Assembly: GCA_039586035.1 (NCBI GenBank) | Contig: JBDHLD010000005.1 | Span: 54,710 to 118,709 of the forward strand | Length of the DNA stretch: 64,000 nucleotides | Reading direction: 5' to 3' | Source of the DNA: JBDHHQ01 sp039586035 | GTDB lineage: Bacteria > Gemmatimonadota > Gemmatimonadetes > Longimicrobiales > Gaopeijiaceae | Shown: one piece after another, positions 52,906 to 62,600 of the stretch | How positions within the stretch are numbered: position 1 is the first letter of the stretch | Layout: every line of letters starts with the position of its first letter | Program-made: the position numbers and the translations under genes | The notes under the pieces: generated by a model | What the model saw: the letters and a program-made list of their open reading frames with translations, nothing else | Database searches by the model: none | What the model was told of the DNA's origin: nothing

Positions 52906-53445
52906 TCATGACGATGGAACGCTCTGATCTTGCACACCTGGCGGGGGGGCGGAGCCGCGAATCCAGCGCCTGAGCACCTTCCGGCCGAAGCGGTAGTGGC
53001 TGGCCGTATTCGCTCCCGCGTAGGTGGAAAGCGGATTCTTGCCCGTCCACTGAAATCGCCCCGGCTCCAGAAGCTCCCTCTCGGAGAGACCGGTCAGGAT
53101 GTCGAAGATCTGTTGGTGGGTGGACAGGAAATCGGCTTCGACATCCGAGAACGGACGCTCGCGGTGCTCTGCCCAAATGGCCCGGTTGAGGCGAGGCGTT
53201 TCGTTCCATCGAAAGCCCGGAGCGGGCATCTCGGGACGTCCACCCTGGCTGCCCTCGCGAAACCAGCGAAGGAACATGCGATGCCACTCCGCCAGGTGGG
53301 CGAGGAGGTCGCACACGGTCCAGGCATCGCCCCAGACGCCGGGCTCGGTACGGCGCGACTCGGGAATCTCGTAGACGAGCTCGAGCAGAGCGTCGCGCTC
53401 CGCGGTGATATCGTCGAGGAACTCGCGCTTCGACCGGTATCTCAT
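52906..53445 (-). CDS. ClbS/DfsB-family (DUF1706) four-helix protein
   Basis: A 179-residue protein of the DinB-like superfamily. SKREFLDDITAERDALLELV, EPGVWGDAWTVCDLLAHLAE and WHRMFLRWFREG match the ClbS/DfsB group. In E. coli, ClbS protects against the genotoxin colibactin by hydrolysing it; most homologues are uncharacterised. TASHYRFGRKVLRRWI carries the conserved C-terminal helix. It stands alone upstream of an ECF sigma gene; no polyketide or peptide synthase is in the window. Confidence 0.85.
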   Translation of the reverse strand: MRYRSKREFLDDITAERDALLELVYEIPESRRTEPGVWGDAWTVCDLLAHLAEWHRMFLRWFREGSQGGRPEMPAPGFRWNETPRLNRAIWAEHRERPFSDVEADFLSTHQQIFDILTGLSERELLEPGRFQWTGKNPLSTYAGANTASHYRFGRKVLRRWIRGSAPPPGVQDQSVPSS

Positions 53446-53738
53446 CGAAGCCCCGGTTGAGGGACGATCGTGCTGGCGCCCCTAGCCTAACGCCGAGTCG
53501 CGGCGCGCCGCCACATCCCCTGGCGAGGAAACACGAGCCGGCCGGCCAGCGCGCCAGGCGGACACGGCTTACGGCGGGCACAGACGCGGGGCAGACGCGC
53601 GGGCGCAACCCAACGCCCCGGACCAAGCACCCGAAGCGTCCAGGGAGGGTGGGCGGTGCGTGGGGCTCGGGCGGAGGACACGCGCGGGGGCGAGGCGTAG
53701 TGGCAGCCTCCCGCTCCCCGCGTCACATCGGTACCTGA

Positions 53739-54617
53739 TCAGGCGTCTGGCTGGCCCGCATCCCCACTACCGCCGCTCCGCTCGATGACGATGCCCCCGC
53801 TGAAGGTCTCGGCCTCGATCCGGGCGCTCCCGGTCCCGAGCGTGAAGCTGTCCCGCTCTCGGGGCGAGAACTCGGTGGGCGCACCGGGATAGTCGACGCG
53901 AACGCTGCCGGTCAAGCTCACGGCGGTGACGATCGCGTTGACGCCGCCGGGAAGCTGCAGCGTCACACGGCCGCCGTGAGATCCGAAGAAGTAGCGCCCA
54001 CCATCCTGGATGTCGCCCTCGTAGTGGATTCGCCCGCCGACGGTGCCGGCATCCACCGAGCTGGCCGTGATTCCCCGCATCACGATGGAGCCTCCCACCG
54101 ACTCGGCCAGGATCTCGCCCGAGGAATTGACCACCTCGATGCCCTGGGACACCGAGGCGACCTCGATCGTCCCTTCGGCCCCCTCTACGGTGATCTCGCC
54201 GTTCGTGGCCTCGGCCACGATGGTGCCTCGGCCTCCGAGGATGCGGATGTTGCCCTGGAGGGTCTCCACCTCGACCTCACCGTTGGCGCCCTCGATGGTT
54301 ACGTCGGTGAACATGCCCTCGATGTCCAAGTCCAGGCTCGACGGAACCGTGAGCTCGAAGTCGACCACGGTGGCAGGCCCCCGCTCGGCGTCGGGCTCGA
54401 TCTCCAGGACGTCTCCGCTGCGGTCGATCTCGATGAAGGTCCGGCTGGAGTGGTCTGCCTGGATGCGAACCGCGTCCCGGTCCCAGGTTCGGACGACGAC
54501 CTGGCCGCCGTCGTTCTCCAGCTCCAGGCGGCTGGCGCCCCTCAGCTCCACGATCGTATCGGTCTGCTGTACGGTCGCGAACGTGGTCAGGGCCAGCGCT
54601 GCAATGGTCGTAATCAT
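53739..54617 (-). CDS. DUF4097-type beta-strand repeat protein, exported
   Basis: A 292-residue protein with a signal peptide-like start (ITTIAALALTTFATVQQ). Short beta-helix-like repeats follow, such as GANGEVEVETLQGNIRILGG, EATNGEITVEGAEGTIEVAS and AESVGGSIVMRGITASSVD. This matches the DUF4097 adhesin-like family often coded beside sigma/anti-sigma genes. It lies 16 bases after the anti-sigma-like gene and probably belongs to the same operon. It may act as an outer sensor or effector; that is inference. Confidence 0.85.
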   Translation of the reverse strand: MITTIAALALTTFATVQQTDTIVELRGASRLELENDGGQVVVRTWDRDAVRIQADHSSRTFIEIDRSGDVLEIEPDAERGPATVVDFELTVPSSLDLDIEGMFTDVTIEGANGEVEVETLQGNIRILGGRGTIVAEATNGEITVEGAEGTIEVASVSQGIEVVNSSGEILAESVGGSIVMRGITASSVDAGTVGGRIHYEGDIQDGGRYFFGSHGGRVTLQLPGGVNAIVTAVSLTGSVRVDYPGAPTEFSPRERDSFTLGTGSARIEAETFSGGIVIERSGGSGDAGQPDA

Positions 54618-54633
54618 GGCTCTCGCTCTCGGT

Positions 54634-55323
54634 CTATGTGCTGCGCGCGCGGATGGCCACGGCAGTCTGTCTGAGGATCTCCATCTTCTTCCACATGTTC
54701 CGGGTCAGGAGACGGTTCAAGACGTCGCTGGCCGGATCGGCGTCCAATGCCTCACGCGCCTCGTCGATGGCGTCATCGATCACTGCAAGACTCTCTTCGA
54801 TCCGCTCGATGGTCTCGTGCCCCAGCACCAGTCGGCCCTCCTCGAGGATCATCTCGAGCTCGGCCACGGCGTTCTCGTAGTCCTGTACCGTGGTGGCCGG
54901 TATCCCACCGTCGTCCGAGACAGCCACGGCCGCCGGCGCGCGCAACACGGGCGTTACCGCCGTGCTGCTCCCGACCGGCTGCGTCGATAGCGCCAGCCAC
55001 ACCGTCCCACCCGAGATGAAGGCCAGGGCGATGCCCGCGGCGACCAACTGCGGCAGCGAGAAGGTGAATCGTCGGCCGCTCGAGGGCACCGCTCGCTCGA
55101 GCGGCACGACCTTGGGAGCCGGCGCGCCCGCGATCCGCGTTCGAATCCCGGGCCACAGGTCCCGCGGCAGACGCGCCTCGCTGGGCAGTGCCGCCAGGTC
55201 CTCCACCAGCTCACGCATCGGTCCCAGCTCCGCCACGATCTCGTCTTCCGGGCCTGAGCCCTCGAGAGCGTCCCGAGTCGGGTCTCCGAACCGTGCGTCT
55301 CCGGCGCTTTTCGATTCCGTCAT
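54634..55323 (-). CDS. Membrane anti-sigma-like protein without a zinc finger
   Basis: A 229-residue protein with a cytoplasmic N-terminus, a membrane helix at about residues 92-112 (LVAAGIALAFISGGTVWLAL) and an outer helical domain (YENAVAELEMILEEGRLVLG, IEESLAVIDDAIDEAREALD). It starts inside the ECF sigma stop (ATGA overlap), so it is probably its regulator, although no H-x3-C-x2-C motif is visible. The outer coiled-coil-like helices could bind the DUF4097 protein coded next. Confidence 0.7.
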   Translation of the reverse strand: MTESKSAGDARFGDPTRDALEGSGPEDEIVAELGPMRELVEDLAALPSEARLPRDLWPGIRTRIAGAPAPKVVPLERAVPSSGRRFTFSLPQLVAAGIALAFISGGTVWLALSTQPVGSSTAVTPVLRAPAAVAVSDDGGIPATTVQDYENAVAELEMILEEGRLVLGHETIERIEESLAVIDDAIDEAREALDADPASDVLNRLLTRNMWKKMEILRQTAVAIRARST

Positions 55324-55922
55324 CGTTCCAATGCTTCCTTCAACAGCTTGCGAGCACGATGGATCTGGGCTTTCACCGTACCCACGGTGACCCCGACCAT
55401 CTGCGCTACTTCGCGGTACTTATACCCCTCCACGTCCCGTAGTACGAGCACCCGCCTGGCCTTCTCGGGCAGTCCTGCAATGGCCCGTTCCAGGTCGATA
55501 CGCGTGCCTGGAAAAGCCTCTCTGACCATTCCGGCGTACCGCTCGTCATCGGGTAGCGGCGCCTCCCGCGAGGCGCGGCGTGAATCGCTCCTCCGGCTCT
55601 GGAGGACCAGGTTCACCGTCAGGCGGTGCAGCCAGGTCGAAAACCGGCTGTCTCCGCGAAACGACCCGAGTCGTTCCCACGCGCGAACGAACGCGTCCTG
55701 CGTCAGCTCCTCGGCCCGCTGCGGATCGGCTGTCATGCGCAGGCACAACCCGTACACTCGACCCGACAGGCGACGATAGACGCCCTCGTAGGCGTCGGGG
55801 TCGCCCTGCTGCGCCCGGCGGACCAGCACTTCCGTGCTGAGCTCGCCCTCGGCCTCCATCGGGTACCCGCGGGCAGGGACGGCCGTCATCCTTTCCCTCG
55901 TCGGAGCTTCGTCGTCGTTCAC
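55320..55922 (-). CDS. ECF-type RNA polymerase sigma factor
   Basis: A 200-residue sigma factor with region 2 (DAYEGVYRRLSGRVYGLCLR, AEELTQDAFVRAWERLGSF, FSTWLHRLTVNLVL) and region 4 (LPEKARRVLVLRDVEGYKYR, VGTVKAQIHRARKLL). It starts at a GTG at 55922; an ATG at about 55889 is an alternative. It is followed by the anti-sigma-like and DUF4097 genes in one run. Confidence 0.9.
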   Translation of the reverse strand: MNDDEAPTRERMTAVPARGYPMEAEGELSTEVLVRRAQQGDPDAYEGVYRRLSGRVYGLCLRMTADPQRAEELTQDAFVRAWERLGSFRGDSRFSTWLHRLTVNLVLQSRRSDSRRASREAPLPDDERYAGMVREAFPGTRIDLERAIAGLPEKARRVLVLRDVEGYKYREVAQMVGVTVGTVKAQIHRARKLLKEALER

Positions 55923-55976
55923 AACCTTTGATCCCGCGGCGGTGCGATTTGTTTGAACCGGCCGGACGTCATCGTA

Positions 55977-58025
55977 TCAGGATGCCGGGCCGGTCGGCCC
56001 CGTCGCCAGGGCCTGGAAACGGGGATGGTCTCGGAGCGGTTCAAAATGGGGCGTGGACCTGAGCCGGGCGCGCGTGAGAGTGGAGGGAACGGCCAACAGC
56101 CCCTCCATCTCGTCCAGCGCGGTCTCGAGCTCGCCGACCAGTACGTACACGTCGATCAACGACCGTAGCTGATCGGCGCCGGCGAACGCGTCCTGTGACA
56201 GGGGAAGCATGGCCGTGGCCGTGACACCCTCCCGGAGCGCCCGCATGCGATCGCCCATCAACCCGTGCGCGATTCCGAGCGACGCGTGGGCCGCCGCCAC
56301 CATCCCCGGTCGGGTCGTGCCGGGCCGTCCGCCCGACTCGCCGAGGAACGTCTCCGCCAGCAGCCGGAGCGAGTCGCCGTACGCGGCCCGCTCGTCCCAA
56401 CGACCTGCCGCGTGCAGCAGCAGGCCCATGCCCCGGAAGTACCGAAGCAGTCCCTCGTCGTCCCCGGGGCGGCTCGTCTGGCCACGCTCCATGGCCGAGT
56501 CCAGGTCGCCGCGGGCGGCTGCCAGCTCCGCCTCGCCCCCCGCCACGAGCTGGGGTCCCACCCTCTGCGCGCTTCCGGCCAGGAGTGCGCGGGCGCCGGC
56601 CGTGTCCCCCGCCATCCAGAGCTGTACGTCCAGCTTCAGCTCGTACGCCGCCGGAAGATCCGGGGCCAGGGTGATGGCCAGATCCAGGAGACGCTCTGCC
56701 TCCTCGAGGCGGCGCATGCGTGCCAGGGTCTCGGCCAGCGCGTAGGCGAGGCTGTAGGAGCGGGGGTTGAGGCTCGACGCCTCCTGCAGGATCGCCACGG
56801 CGTCTTCCCAGCGACCCTGCCTGCGAAGGACGAAGCCGATGGCTTCGCGCGGCCGAGCGTCGCCGGGAATCAGTCGAGACGCGGCCTCGAAGTGCTCCAG
56901 CGCCCGCGCATAGTCCCCGCGGCCCCAGTATTCGAAGTATCCCTGCGCCAGGCTCGTCTCTGCCGCCGTGGGAGCGAGCGCCTCGGCGCGTGCCAGCGCC
57001 TCCCTCGCCAACGCCGCTTGGTCCGCGTGGTCCGGCCAGTTCCAGTAGAGCCACATGCGGGCTACCGACAGCGACGACCACGCGGCCGAGAAAGCCGGGT
57101 CCCGGTCCACCGCCGCCTGGAAGAGCGACACGGCCTCCAGGGCGTCTCTGAGATCCTCGTTGCGGTCGGAGTGGATTCGGCCCTGTTGGTAGAGATCGTA
57201 CGCCTCGATGTCGTCAGTCGGGGTCGACGCGATGCGCTGCCGCTCTTCTTCGGACAGCTCAGCCTGAAGAGCGGCGGCGACCGCCTGGGCGATCTCGCTC
57301 TGAACCTGAAAGACCTGAGCCTTGGGTCGGTCGTAGGTCGCGGTCCAGAGGTGAGCGTCGGACTCCGCATCCACGAGCTGGAGCACGACCCGGATGCTGT
57401 CGCCGGATTGGCGCACCGAGCCTTCCAGGATGGAGCCTGCTCCGAGCTCGGCGCCGATCTCCCTGACGGTCTTCGTCCCACCCGCATACTGGAGCACCGA
57501 CGTTCGGGAGATCACCCGGAGGTCGCCGATCTTGGCCAACTGGCTCAAAACGTCCTCGTGCAGCCCGCTGGCGAAGAAGGCCGTCTCCTCCTGCCGGTTG
57601 AAGTCCTCGAAGGGCAACACGGCCACCGTTCTCGGGTCGCCCACGCGGCCGGGGGCGGCCTCTCGAGCCCAGCGATAGGAGAGCCAGGCGGCACCCGCCG
57701 CCAGCGCCACCGTGACGGTCAGCAGCGCCAGTCGGGCCGTCGATGCGACCCTGCCCGCCTCGACACCGTCCTCCGTCCGCTTCACGCCCTCCGGCGTGAT
57801 GTCGAAGACCCAGGCAGCCACCATGGCGACAGGGAATCCCAGGAGCGACAGGACCACGAGCAGGCGGAACGACCAGTCTGGAAGCCCGAGTGCGGGGAAG
57901 ACGATGTCGGCGGCCTGCAGGACCACGAACGCGGCGGCCGCATACATGACGGCCACCCGAATCACCCGGCGTCGCTGGAGCTCCGCCAGGAAGGAGGGGC
58001 GCGTGGGAGGGGTTGGTTGATCGAT
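55977..58025 (-). CDS. Membrane protein with FlgO/TolB-N-like domain and TPR repeats; start codon non-standard
   Basis: A protein of about 682 residues. Two N-terminal membrane segments (VAVMYAAAAFVVLQAADIVF, LLVVLSLLGFPVAMVAAWVF) and a third near residue 100 precede a FlgO/TolB-N-like domain (VAVLPFEDFNRQEETAFFAS, LGAGSILEGSVRQSGDSIRV). A long TPR region completes it. The family start region FLAELQRRRVIRVAV is coded, but the only standard start, a GTG at 57965, falls inside it. The frame is closed by a TAG at 58043-58041. The best candidate is an ATC at 58025, with GGGAGG six bases upstream. Function is unknown; such proteins often replace the cyclase in adenylate-cyclase-like architectures. 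Confidence 0.82.
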   Translation of the reverse strand: MDQPTPPTRPSFLAELQRRRVIRVAVMYAAAAFVVLQAADIVFPALGLPDWSFRLLVVLSLLGFPVAMVAAWVFDITPEGVKRTEDGVEAGRVASTARLALLTVTVALAAGAAWLSYRWAREAAPGRVGDPRTVAVLPFEDFNRQEETAFFASGLHEDVLSQLAKIGDLRVISRTSVLQYAGGTKTVREIGAELGAGSILEGSVRQSGDSIRVVLQLVDAESDAHLWTATYDRPKAQVFQVQSEIAQAVAAALQAELSEEERQRIASTPTDDIEAYDLYQQGRIHSDRNEDLRDALEAVSLFQAAVDRDPAFSAAWSSLSVARMWLYWNWPDHADQAALAREALARAEALAPTAAETSLAQGYFEYWGRGDYARALEHFEAASRLIPGDARPREAIGFVLRRQGRWEDAVAILQEASSLNPRSYSLAYALAETLARMRRLEEAERLLDLAITLAPDLPAAYELKLDVQLWMAGDTAGARALLAGSAQRVGPQLVAGGEAELAAARGDLDSAMERGQTSRPGDDEGLLRYFRGMGLLLHAAGRWDERAAYGDSLRLLAETFLGESGGRPGTTRPGMVAAAHASLGIAHGLMGDRMRALREGVTATAMLPLSQDAFAGADQLRSLIDVYVLVGELETALDEMEGLLAVPSTLTRARLRSTPHFEPLRDHPRFQALATGPTGPAS

Positions 58026-58040
58026 CGTGCGCCTCCCGGG

Positions 58041-58457
58041 CTAATCCCTGTCCCTCAGACGGTAGACGAATCGTAGGCCGGACCAGTCCTGGTCGATGGC
58101 GCACACTTTGTTGTCCACGAGGCCCGCCGCCAGCCCGGCCGCTCGCACGACGTCACCCGTGAGCTCCCCGGCCAATGGCGAGCTCTTCTTGGCCCACCCG
58201 ACCCAGAGCCCCGCTGCCGGCCGAAGGCGACGCGCGGCCGCGGGAAACTGTGCCTCGAGGGCGGCGAGCTCCGTGGCGAAGAGGACGATCACGTCGAATG
58301 GCTCGTCAGCGGTGAGGGCATCCATAAGACGGACGCCGGACGGTAGCTCCAAAAGGGCCCCGAATCCCTCGGGCGCGTTGAGCGCCGCCACCCGATGCCC
58401 TTCCTTGATGCCCAGCTTCCGGGCCAGCGGCGTGCCGGAGTAGCCTGCGCTCTTCAT
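58041..58457 (-). CDS. DUF3052-family protein
   Basis: A 138-residue protein of the DUF3052 family: GYSGTPLARKLGIKEGHRVA, FDVIVLFATELAALEAQFPA and LWVGWAKKSSPL, ending in VCAIDQDWSGLRFVYR. The family looks like a small Rossmann-like fold and has no established function. The ATG at 58457 begins right at the family start; a longer open frame upstream is antisense to the Spy-like gene. The stop lies 15 bases before the inferred start of the FlgO/TPR gene. Confidence 0.85.
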   Translation of the reverse strand: MKSAGYSGTPLARKLGIKEGHRVAALNAPEGFGALLELPSGVRLMDALTADEPFDVIVLFATELAALEAQFPAAARRLRPAAGLWVGWAKKSSPLAGELTGDVVRAAGLAAGLVDNKVCAIDQDWSGLRFVYRLRDRD

Positions 58458-58688
58458 CCTTGCCTTCCCCCGGGAGAAGCGAGAAAGAGGTCCGAAGCAG
58501 GAGCGAAAACCCTGCGCGCAGCACCAGACCTGCGTGCCCTGAGACTCCTCAACCTTTTGCTCTCCCACACCTGTGCGCCAGCATCCGCGGGGTCTCCGTG
58601 GGCGCCCCCTGCTAACGAATGCGAGGCGGCGGCTGTCGAACCCGATGTCGGCGCACGTCCATCGGAGATTCGCCTTGGGAGATCGATC

Positions 58689-59126
58689 ATGAAACGTATC
58701 ATCATATTCGCGGTCGCGACCGCCCTGCTGACCTGGCCCGGGTCCAGCGCCGCCCAGGAGCGCCAGCGAAGGGGCCCCCCGGGGCCGGGCATGTCTTCCG
58801 TGCAGGTCGTCCTCGACAACGCCGAAGAGCTCGATCTGACTGCGGAGCAGATCGAGGCTCTGGGCGCCGTGCGGGACGAGCTCCGGGAGAATACGGCCCC
58901 TACGCTGGAGCAGCTGCAGGAGATGAGAGCCGAGGGGGACATGCGGTCGCGCCGCGACGAGGTCCAGCCCCTGATGGGTGAGCTGCAGACCGCCAACCGG
59001 GAAGCCGAAGCGGCGGCTCTGGCGCTTCTCGGGGAGGAGCAGCGAGCATCTGCAGAGCGCATTCTCGAGAAGCACCGCCAGGAGGCCCGTCAGCGCATGC
59101 GGGAACGCCAGCCCCGGGGGCGTTGA
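58689..59126 (+). CDS. Spy/CpxP-like periplasmic protein
   Basis: A 145-residue protein with a signal peptide (RIIIFAVATALLTWPGSSAA) and a helical mature part. LDLTAEQIEALGAVRDELRE and ALLGEEQRASAERILEKHRQ are typical of Spy/CpxP heavy-metal-resistance-like chaperones (LTxxQ motif as LTAEQ). GGGAG lies eight bases before the ATG. It is plus-strand, divergent from the DUF3052 gene and followed by a hairpin. Confidence 0.8.
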   Translation: MKRIIIFAVATALLTWPGSSAAQERQRRGPPGPGMSSVQVVLDNAEELDLTAEQIEALGAVRDELRENTAPTLEQLQEMRAEGDMRSRRDEVQPLMGELQTANREAEAAALALLGEEQRASAERILEKHRQEARQRMRERQPRGR

Positions 59127-59195
59127 TCCCCGTTCCTGTCCCGGTCTCGGGACGGCCTGCGCGGTTTTGAAACAGCCGTCGAAGCCCCGACGGGC

Positions 59196-59232
59196 GAACG
59201 CCGCTCCGAGCCGATGGTTCGGGGCGGCGTTC
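59196..59232 (+). terminator. Stem-loop between convergent genes
   Basis: A 13-base stem with one G-T type mismatch (GAACGCCGCTCCG / CGGGGCGGCGTTC) and an 11-base loop. It starts 70 bases after the Spy-like stop. The T-run is short, so its strength as a terminator is uncertain. Confidence 0.55.
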
Positions 59233-59255
59233 CTTCGAGATCTCGGCCGACCGCG

Positions 59256-59465
59256 TCAGCACATGGAACTGCGCGCGGTCGCCACCTCGGTCTCCTCCGA
59301 CGCTGCGGGCACGGCCTGAACCGCGCTCGCCTTGGATACGGACTCGACGTCCACACAACCCGCGCAAGGATCGGGAGCCGCGTTCGCGTAGTGCGTCGCT
59401 CCGAGCACCAACGCCACGGAGCAGAACAGCGCCAGGGCCGAGACCCTGAGATCGGTCAGATACAT
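59256..59465 (-). CDS. Small exported peptide with CxxC motif, hypothetical
   Basis: A 69-residue frame from the ATG at 59465, with GGAGG nine bases upstream. It has a hydrophobic export segment (LRVSALALFCSVALVLGATH, ending in ANAAPD) followed by PCAGCVDVES and a short polar tail ending in a cysteine. The CxxC could bind metal or form a disulphide. No family was recognised, and the assignment rests on signal peptide, ribosome site and codon use. Confidence 0.5.
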   Translation of the reverse strand: MYLTDLRVSALALFCSVALVLGATHYANAAPDPCAGCVDVESVSKASAVQAVPAASEETEVATARSSMC

Positions 59466-59615
59466 CGTCCTCATCCTCCCCCCAAACCCCACACAGGCAT
59501 CTCACCTCTTCACCGTGTTGGACGCACGGTCGGGATGTTTGGTTGCAGGTACCGTGCCAGCCACGATCGGTGGTTCAGTCCCCCTCCAGATCGGTGGAGC
59601 CCGGTCGACGATCGG

Positions 59616-62600
59616 TCATCCACCGAGCTGAAAGGCGTCCTCTTCGAGGATCCGGTCCATCGTCGCCACGACCCGATCGGCGTCTTCCTCGCCAAACACC
59701 ATGGGCGGCTTGATCTTGATCACGTTGTGATCCGGTCCGTCCGTGCTCAGGAGGATCCCGTGGTCCCGCATGCGCTCCACGAGGTGTGCCGCGTGATCCG
59801 GCGCCGGCGTCCGGGCCGTCCGATCCACCACGAGCTCAACCCCGACGAAGAGACCCAGGCCCCGGACGTCGCCGATCACCGCGTGGCGTCGGGCGAGAGC
59901 GCCCAGGCCGGCCAGCAGGCGACCGCCCACGACGGCGGCCCGATCCTGCAATCCCTCGTCCTCGATCACATCGAGGACCGCCAGGCCCACCGCGCACGAC
60001 ACGGGATTGCCACCGAACGTGTTGAAGTACTCCATACCGGTGTCGAAGCTGGCGGCCACCTCCTGCGTGGTCACCACGGCGCCTATGGGATGGCCGTTCC
60101 CGATCGGTTTGCCCATGGTGACGATGTCCGGGGTGACGCCCTGGGTCTCGAAGCCCCAGAAGTGTGAGCCCACGCGTCCGAACCCGACCTGGACCTCGTC
60201 CGCGACGTAGACACCGCCCGCCCCCCGCACCGCCTTCACGGCCTCGCTCAGGTATCCCTCGGGCAAGACGATCTGTCCGCCGCAGCTCAACAGGGACTCG
60301 CAGAAGAATGCCGCGGGTCGTCGCCCCCGCTCGACCAGGTCCGCCACGACCTGCGCCACGTCCTTCGCGTATCGATCACCCGTGTCGCCGTCCGCGGCCC
60401 GAAAACGGCCGCGGTAGCGGTCGGGCATCGCGACCTTGTGGACGTGCTCGGCGGCGCCGCTGCCCCCAGGCCCGTCGAACTTGTACGGGCTCAGCTCCAC
60501 CATCGAGGACGTGTTGCCATGGTATGCGCCCTCCACGACCAGGACGTCGTGAGCTCGGGCGTGGGTGCGGGCCATGCGCAGCGCCAGCTCGTTCGCCTCA
60601 CTCCCGGAGCACACGAGGAAGCAAACGGACAGGGGCTCGGGCAGCGTGCTCGTCAGTCGCTCGGCGTACTCCACCAGGGCGTCGTGCAGATAGCGCGTGT
60701 TCGTGTTCAGCACGGCCATCTGTCGGGCGCCTGCCGCCACGACTCTGGGGTGGCAGTGCCCCACGTGGGCCACGTTGTTGACGCAGTCGAGGTAACGGCG
60801 GCCCATGTCGTCGACGAGGAACTGGCCGGTGCCCCGTACGATCTTCAGGGGTCTTCGGTAGCTGATGCTCAGCGTGGGCCCGAGGTGGGCTCGCCGGGCC
60901 TCCATCAGCTCCCTTTTGTCCAGTCCCCTGCTCGCCGGCGCGAGGCCCGCTATGCCCAACAGGAGATTGGGGTCGGGGCTCAGGGAGAGCCAGACCTCCC
61001 GGTGTGCCGGCGCCGCGACTCCGGGGAACTCGCCCCGACGCCCCATGGTGTCGGCAATCAGCTGGAAGTGGAGATGCGGTGGCCAATCGCCGTTGCGCGG
61101 ATGGTCTCCGACGGCCGCGACGGCCTGGCCCGCCACTACCTGGTCCCCCACGGAAAGCGCGTCCAGAACCGCGGGGTCCAGGTGCCCGTACAGGGTGTGG
61201 AAGCGCCCCCCGTCGCCGCGCTCGTGCTCCAGGATCAGGGTGGGCCCGTAGTCCAGGCGCGCGTCGTTGTCCTGAACCGAGTACACGACCCCCCCCAACG
61301 GGGCGTGAACCGATGTCCCCGGGCTGGCGAAGAGGTCGATGCCCAGGTGGACCGTCCGCCCCTCGGCCGCGTCGCCGGGTCGCACGTACGCCGGGCCGTC
61401 GTACCACCGACGGGCCTCGTCGTACAGACCGATCCCGACACGGGCGCCTGCTGCCGCCATGCGTCTGAAGATGAGCTCCGTGAAGCCCGCAGCGTCCAGC
61501 TCCTCCACATCGCTCCCCAGCCCGGGGCTTCCCACCGAGAGGTCCAGCACGCAGGACGGTACGTCGGAGGGATCAGGATCCAACACGGGCGCGGCCCGGC
61601 CGGCGTTGTCCCGCAGCCACGTCACGAGCGCCCGCGAGCCGGGACAGGGCTCCAACCCGCACCGATGGCGAAGCGTGTAGTGCACGAGCTCCGGGCCCTC
61701 GTCCGCCAGTCGGTGGAGCAGCTCCCAGGCCGGCGCTTCGCTCACGGACAGGTAGTGGTTGTCCGGATCTGCCGCGGCCTGGGCCGCTGACAGCGCCACG
61801 CTGGTGAGCAGTCGTTGCACGATCAGGTGTGGAAGGGCCGCCAGCTCGTCCTCGGTGAGGGGGTGGACGCGATGGTATCCCGCAACCAGGTCACCAGCCG
61901 AGGCCAGAGGATCGGGCTGGCCCATCATGGCGTACGCGGCAGCGATGGCAGGTTCGGCAACCAGCCAGGTGTGGATCACATCGCCGAAGTCGATGAGGCC
62001 CTCCACGGCGCGGGTCTCGGCTGCAGCCGGCGAGCCGTGGACAGCGGTTACCAGCACGTTGTGGTCGTTGCCGTCGTTGTGGATCACGCCCGTGCGGAGC
62101 GCAGCCGCACGCGCGGCAACGCCCGCCGCGGCCTCGTGCGCCAGTCGGGCGACCCATTGACGTTGGGCCGCGTCGGCCAGATGGGGCAGGTTCGCCGTAA
62201 TGACCGCATTCGCTTGGCGCAGGTCCCAGCGCAGCGAGCGGTGGGCCGCCGGGTGATCCAGGCCTTCCAGCGTCCGGTCCACGGTGGCCAGCATCGACCC
62301 GAGGCGCTCCCGAAGCTCCGCGGTGTGCGGACGCGCCCGCGCCAGGGGCACGCCGGGGACCCACGAGAGAACCCGCACGAGGATCGGCGCCCCGTCACTG
62401 TCCATCGTCTCGATGGCCCTGCCCTCTCGCGACACGACCGGCCCGGGGAATCGGTAGCGAGGGGTGGCCTCCGCCAGGCGCGCCAGGATCAGGTGCTGCA
62501 GCTCGAGGAAGCCCCGGTCCTCGGCGGGATGGCTGATCTTGAGCACGGCCACGCCGCCGTCCTCCGTGCTGACGCGGAAGTTCTGATCCCGCTCGCTCGG

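Noticed and set aside
58458..59075. Longer start for the DUF3052 protein
   Set aside because: The extra part is antisense to the Spy-like gene and unlike the family.
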